From Oscillospiraceae bacterium (GTDB lineage: Bacteria > Bacillota > Clostridia > Oscillospirales > Ruminococcaceae), in NCBI GenBank assembly GCA_020024175.1, contig JAHHUB010000043.1:1-10637 (forward strand): a DNA stretch of 10,637 bases, read 5' to 3'. How positions within the stretch are numbered: the first letter of the stretch is position 1; the number at the start of each line of letters is the position of its first letter. Position numbers and translations under genes: made by a program. This document shows, one piece after another, positions 8,317 to 10,637 of the stretch. The notes beneath the pieces were generated by a model. It saw only the letters and a list, made by a program, of their open reading frames with translations. It had not been told where the DNA came from and did not search any database.

Positions 8317-8324
8317 AAAGGAGG
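8317..8324 (+). promoter_or_regulatory. Ribosome binding site that favours a TTG start for oppD
   Basis: AAAGGAGG ends only 2 bases before the ATG at 8327, too close for normal initiation. It ends 8 bases before the in-frame TTG at 8333. The TTG is therefore the likelier start, giving a protein two residues shorter. Confidence 0.6.
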
Positions 8325-8332
8325 AAATGGAT

Positions 8333-9382
8333 TTGGATAAAATACTGGAAGTAAAAAATCTTCATATCCATTTTAACGCTTTTGCCGGTCAGGTAAAAGC
8401 TATCAGAGGTGTTAATTTTCACCTAAACAGAGGCGAAACACTGGCTATTGTAGGAGAATCAGGCTCAGGAAAATCGGTAACAACTAAAGCTATTACAAGA
8501 ATTTTGCCCGAAAATGCTGTAATTGACAGCGGAGAAATTTGGTATGAGGGACAAAATCTGCTTGATATGAGTGATAAAGAATTTACCAAAATAAGAGGTA
8601 ATGATATAAGTTTAATATTCCAGGATCCTCTTTCTGCATTGGATCCTGTTATGAAAATAGGTAAACAAATAACAGAAACACTGGTTATTAAACAAAAAAT
8701 GTCATATGAACAAGCTAAAAAACGAGCATTGGAACTTATGGATGCAGTAGGAATTCCAGAACCGCAAAAAAGATTTAATGAGTATCCCTTTCAGTTTTCA
8801 GGTGGTATGCGTCAAAGAATAGTTATTGCAATAGCTTTAGCTTGCAATCCCAAACTTTTAATATGTGATGAACCAACAACTGCTTTGGATGTAACAATTC
8901 AATCTCAGATTTTGGAACTTATAAAGAAGATTCAAAAAGAACATAATTTATCAGTTATATTTATAACCCATGATTTGGGTGTTGTTGCAAATATGTCAGA
9001 TCGTGTTTATGTAATGTATGCCGGTAAAATTGTGGAAGAAGGAACAGTTCAAGATATTTTTTATGAACCAAGGCATCCTTATACATGGAGTCTTTTGGCA
9101 TCTATGCCCAATTTGGATACTAATGGTGATGATAAACTTATGGTTATTCCCGGAACACCTCCCAATATGCTTTACCCGCCAAAAGGTGATGCTTTTGCCG
9201 CCAGAAACAGATATGCCATGAAAATTGACTATCTCAGAGAGCCGCCAATGTTTAAAATATCTGATACACATTATGCTGCTACATGGTTACTTCATCCCAA
9301 TGCTCCCAAAATGGAAATTCCTGATTATCTTCAGGAAAGAATAAAACAACAGCTGGAGGAGGCAAAAAATTATAATGGATAA
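8333..9382 (+). CDS. oppD: Oligopeptide ABC transporter ATPase, first subunit
   Basis: A 349-residue ABC ATPase (351 if the ATG at 8327 is used; numbering here follows the longer form). It contains Walker A GESGSGKS (43-50), Q-loop Gln99 in FQDPLSALDP, signature SGGMRQR (158-164), Walker B LLICDEP with Glu182, and the switch His215 in FITHD. The C-terminal oligopeptide-transporter extension (about 245-325) contains EPRHPYTWSLLASMPN and a GDAFAARNRYA segment. Many OppD/DppD proteins have four cysteines there that are linked to an iron-sulphur cluster. Here those places are Asn, Asp and Thr, a variant I recall from lactic-acid-bacterial OppD. It energises import together with OppF. It overlaps oppF by 8 bases. 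Confidence 0.92.
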   Translation: MDKILEVKNLHIHFNAFAGQVKAIRGVNFHLNRGETLAIVGESGSGKSVTTKAITRILPENAVIDSGEIWYEGQNLLDMSDKEFTKIRGNDISLIFQDPLSALDPVMKIGKQITETLVIKQKMSYEQAKKRALELMDAVGIPEPQKRFNEYPFQFSGGMRQRIVIAIALACNPKLLICDEPTTALDVTIQSQILELIKKIQKEHNLSVIFITHDLGVVANMSDRVYVMYAGKIVEEGTVQDIFYEPRHPYTWSLLASMPNLDTNGDDKLMVIPGTPPNMLYPPKGDAFAARNRYAMKIDYLREPPMFKISDTHYAATWLLHPNAPKMEIPDYLQERIKQQLEEAKNYNG

Positions 9383-10307
9383 CAATGAACCTATTTTGGA
9401 AATAAAACACCTTTGTAAATATTTTTACCAGGGAAAAATTCCGTCAAAAGCTGTTGATGATGTAAACTTTAAAATTTATAAAGGGGAAACATTTGGTTTG
9501 GTAGGAGAATCAGGATGTGGAAAAACTACTACCGGAAGAACCATAATACGCCTTTATAAACCTACTTCCGGAGAAGTTTGGTTTAATGGAAAAAGGATTG
9601 ATGGCAAATTAAATAAAAAAGAAACAAAAGATGTTACAAGTAAAATGCAAATGATTTTCCAGGATCCTGTTGCTTCACTTAATCCGCGTATGACAGTTGA
9701 AGAAATTATTTCAGAAGGAGCAAAAATAAATGGGGTTTTCAGTTCTAATGAAGAATTAAAACAAAATGTACATAAAATGCTTAGATTAGTAGGACTTACC
9801 GCAGAGCATGCTACAAGATACCCCCATGAATTTTCAGGTGGTCAACGTCAAAGAATTTGTATTGCAAGAGCACTTATAACTAATCCGGATTTGGTTATTG
9901 CAGATGAACCTATTTCAGCTCTGGATGTTTCTATTCAAGCACAGGTACTTAATCTGCTTAACGATTTAAGAAAGGAATTGGGACTTACAATATTATTTAT
10001 TGCTCATGATCTTTCTGTTGTTAAATATTTTTCTGAACGTGTAGGAGTTATGCATAAGGGAAGAATAGTAGAATTAGCTCCATCAGGAATTTTATATAAA
10101 AATCCTGTTCATCCTTATACCCGTTCTTTGTTATCTGCAATTCCAATACCTAATCCTTTGCTTGAAAAGAAACGTGTTCGTTTTGAATATGACCCATCAA
10201 TTCATAATTATAATGAAAACAATGTTCCTAGAATGATTGAAGTAGAACCAGAACATTTTGTTTATATGTCAGACAGTGAATATAATACATATTTAGGAGA
10301 AAGATAA
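9375..10307 (+). CDS. oppF: Oligopeptide ABC transporter ATPase, second subunit
   Basis: A 310-residue ABC ATPase that forms a heterodimer with OppD beneath the OppBC pore. It has Walker A GESGCGKT (44-51), Gln96 in FQDPVASLNPR, signature SGGQRQR (154-160), Walker B LVIADEP with Glu178, the D-loop SALD, and His211 in FIAHD. The OppF-type tail follows: NPVHPYTRSLLSAIP (243-257), then YDPSIHNY and a VEPEHFV segment, similar to the AmiF/OppF tails of streptococci as I recall them. GGAGGAGG at 9355-9362, inside the end of oppD, is the likely ribosome binding site although its 12-base spacing is long. Coupling to oppD by the 8-base overlap may compensate. Both half-sites look capable of ATP hydrolysis. 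Confidence 0.92.
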   Translation: MDNNEPILEIKHLCKYFYQGKIPSKAVDDVNFKIYKGETFGLVGESGCGKTTTGRTIIRLYKPTSGEVWFNGKRIDGKLNKKETKDVTSKMQMIFQDPVASLNPRMTVEEIISEGAKINGVFSSNEELKQNVHKMLRLVGLTAEHATRYPHEFSGGQRQRICIARALITNPDLVIADEPISALDVSIQAQVLNLLNDLRKELGLTILFIAHDLSVVKYFSERVGVMHKGRIVELAPSGILYKNPVHPYTRSLLSAIPIPNPLLEKKRVRFEYDPSIHNYNENNVPRMIEVEPEHFVYMSDSEYNTYLGER

Positions 10308-10308
10308 A

Positions 10309-10458
10309 ATGAAAATCCGGCTATTAAAACAAGAATTTTTCAAAAATTCTGTATGTATGGTAATTTTAACAATAGTACTTGTTATATACTATTATAATGT
10401 AAATAATATATATTATGATTTACTTTATTTTTTAAAGTTAAATTTGAATTTTTTCTAA
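10309..10458 (+). CDS. Small membrane ORF after oppF, probably a truncated gene
   Basis: An ORF of 49 residues starts one base after the oppF stop, with AGGAGA (10295-10300) 8 bases before its ATG. This initiation signal is as good as those of the operon genes. The product begins with a basic segment (MKIRLLKQEFFKNS), followed by a hydrophobic helix (about 15-29, VCMVILTIVLVIYYY), then low-complexity Tyr/Asn/Leu/Phe residues. From about codon 35 to 40 onward the DNA is the antisense of the cas3 fragment, so the end of the reading frame is probably not native. I interpret it as the first 35-40 codons of a larger membrane protein that lost its remainder at a breakpoint. A true small membrane protein cannot be excluded. 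I do not recognise its family. Confidence 0.4.
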   Translation: MKIRLLKQEFFKNSVCMVILTIVLVIYYYNVNNIYYDLLYFLKLNLNFF

Positions 10459-10637
10459 CATCTTCTTTATATATACTTACTGCATCATCTAAATTAAAGA
10501 AGTAAACTATTGAATCCTCCTTTAGACATGATCTATTTATCCTTCCTAAAAACTGCTCTTCACTATCTAATATAGATGAATCTTTAAATCCAATATCCAT
10601 ATCTATATCTACTCCAGCTTCTATGACTTGAGTTGCA
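10382..10637 (-). CDS. cas3: CRISPR-associated helicase Cas3, C-terminal-truncated fragment
   Basis: An open minus-strand frame enters from beyond the right edge and ends at a TAA at 10382-10384, giving 84 visible residues. It starts with ATQVIEAGVDIDMDIGF, the helicase motif V region of Cas3. Next comes SEEQFLGRINRS, the motif VI with its two arginines, and then VYFFNLDDAVSIYKEDVRKN, a stretch typical of type I (probably I-B-like) Cas3 proteins. Cas3 is the nuclease-helicase that degrades target DNA after Cascade binding. From about 10430 leftward the translation becomes low-complexity (NHNIYYLHYNSI) and stops, whereas family members normally continue with a further C-terminal region. The 3' end is therefore likely missing. 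It converges on the opp operon and is functionally unrelated to it. Whether the rest of cas3 is intact lies outside the window. Confidence 0.75.
   Translation of the reverse strand, partial: ATQVIEAGVDIDMDIGFKDSSILDSEEQFLGRINRSCLKEDSIVYFFNLDDAVSIYKEDVRKNSNLTLKNKVNHNIYYLHYNSI
10399..10433 (+). terminator. Weak AT-only hairpin with T-run, possibly an intrinsic terminator
   Basis: GTAAAT (10399-10404) pairs with ATTTAC (10418-10423). Past one mismatch, three more A-T pairs extend the stem over a TA-rich core (ATAATAT/ATATTAT, 10403-10416). A T-rich tract TTTATTTTTT (10424-10433) follows. The layout resembles a terminator for the opp operon, but the stem has one G-C pair and would be unstable. 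The symmetry may instead mark a rearrangement junction, since it lies where the cas3 similarity ends. Confidence 0.25.

Noticed and set aside
7746..9271. Overlapping frames inside the S9 peptidase and oppD
   Set aside because: Composition and lack of start signals mark them as shadows of the real genes.
10332..10350. Perfect palindrome AGAATTTTT/C/AAAAATTCT considered as an operon terminator
   Set aside because: It is followed by GTATGTATGG rather than a T-run, is nearly all A-T, and lies inside a possible coding start.
10382..10637. CRISPR repeat array near the cas3 fragment
   Set aside because: No regularly spaced repeats of 25-40 bases were seen anywhere in the window. Only the Cas3 coding fragment is present.

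Overview
The window is AT-rich with dense, co-directional coding. It has strong AGGAGG-type ribosome binding sites, several TTG/GTG starts, many AGA/ATA codons and a single-membrane type lipoprotein transporter. This points to a low-GC Gram-positive anaerobe (Clostridia/Tissierellia-like Firmicutes). I infer this from style and gene types and cannot name a genus.

Positions 1-231 are non-coding. They hold one convincing sigma-A promoter with an extended -10 (102-130), followed by a cluster of short perfect dyads between the -10 and the first ribosome binding site. From there a single plus-strand operon runs to about 10.3 kb: an amidohydrolase-like protein without its metal ligands (232-1377), an intact amidohydrolase paralogue (1368-2522), the lipoprotein peptide-binding protein OppA (2586-4349), permeases OppB (4389-5342) and OppC (5335-6504), a cytosolic S9-family serine peptidase (6524-8311), and the ATPases OppD (8333-9382) and OppF (9375-10307). 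Several genes overlap by 8-10 bases, so translational coupling is likely.

The genes read as a peptide-scavenging cassette. OppA captures peptides outside the cell, OppBC with OppDF import them, the S9 peptidase trims them in the cytosol, and the amidohydrolase pair may act on a dipeptide, cyclic or amide product. The most unusual protein is the first gene. It keeps the amidohydrolase scaffold and a motif shared with its neighbour, but every recognisable metal ligand is replaced. It may be a pseudoenzyme partner of the second gene.

The right end (10308-10637) is different. A small membrane-protein ORF starts directly after oppF and runs into the antisense of a minus-strand gene fragment. That fragment encodes the last helicase motifs of a CRISPR Cas3 protein, but its reading frame stops where Cas3 proteins normally continue. 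The two meet in an extremely AT-rich palindromic stretch near 10399-10433, which looks like a rearrangement breakpoint (or an assembly join). No CRISPR repeats are visible in the window.
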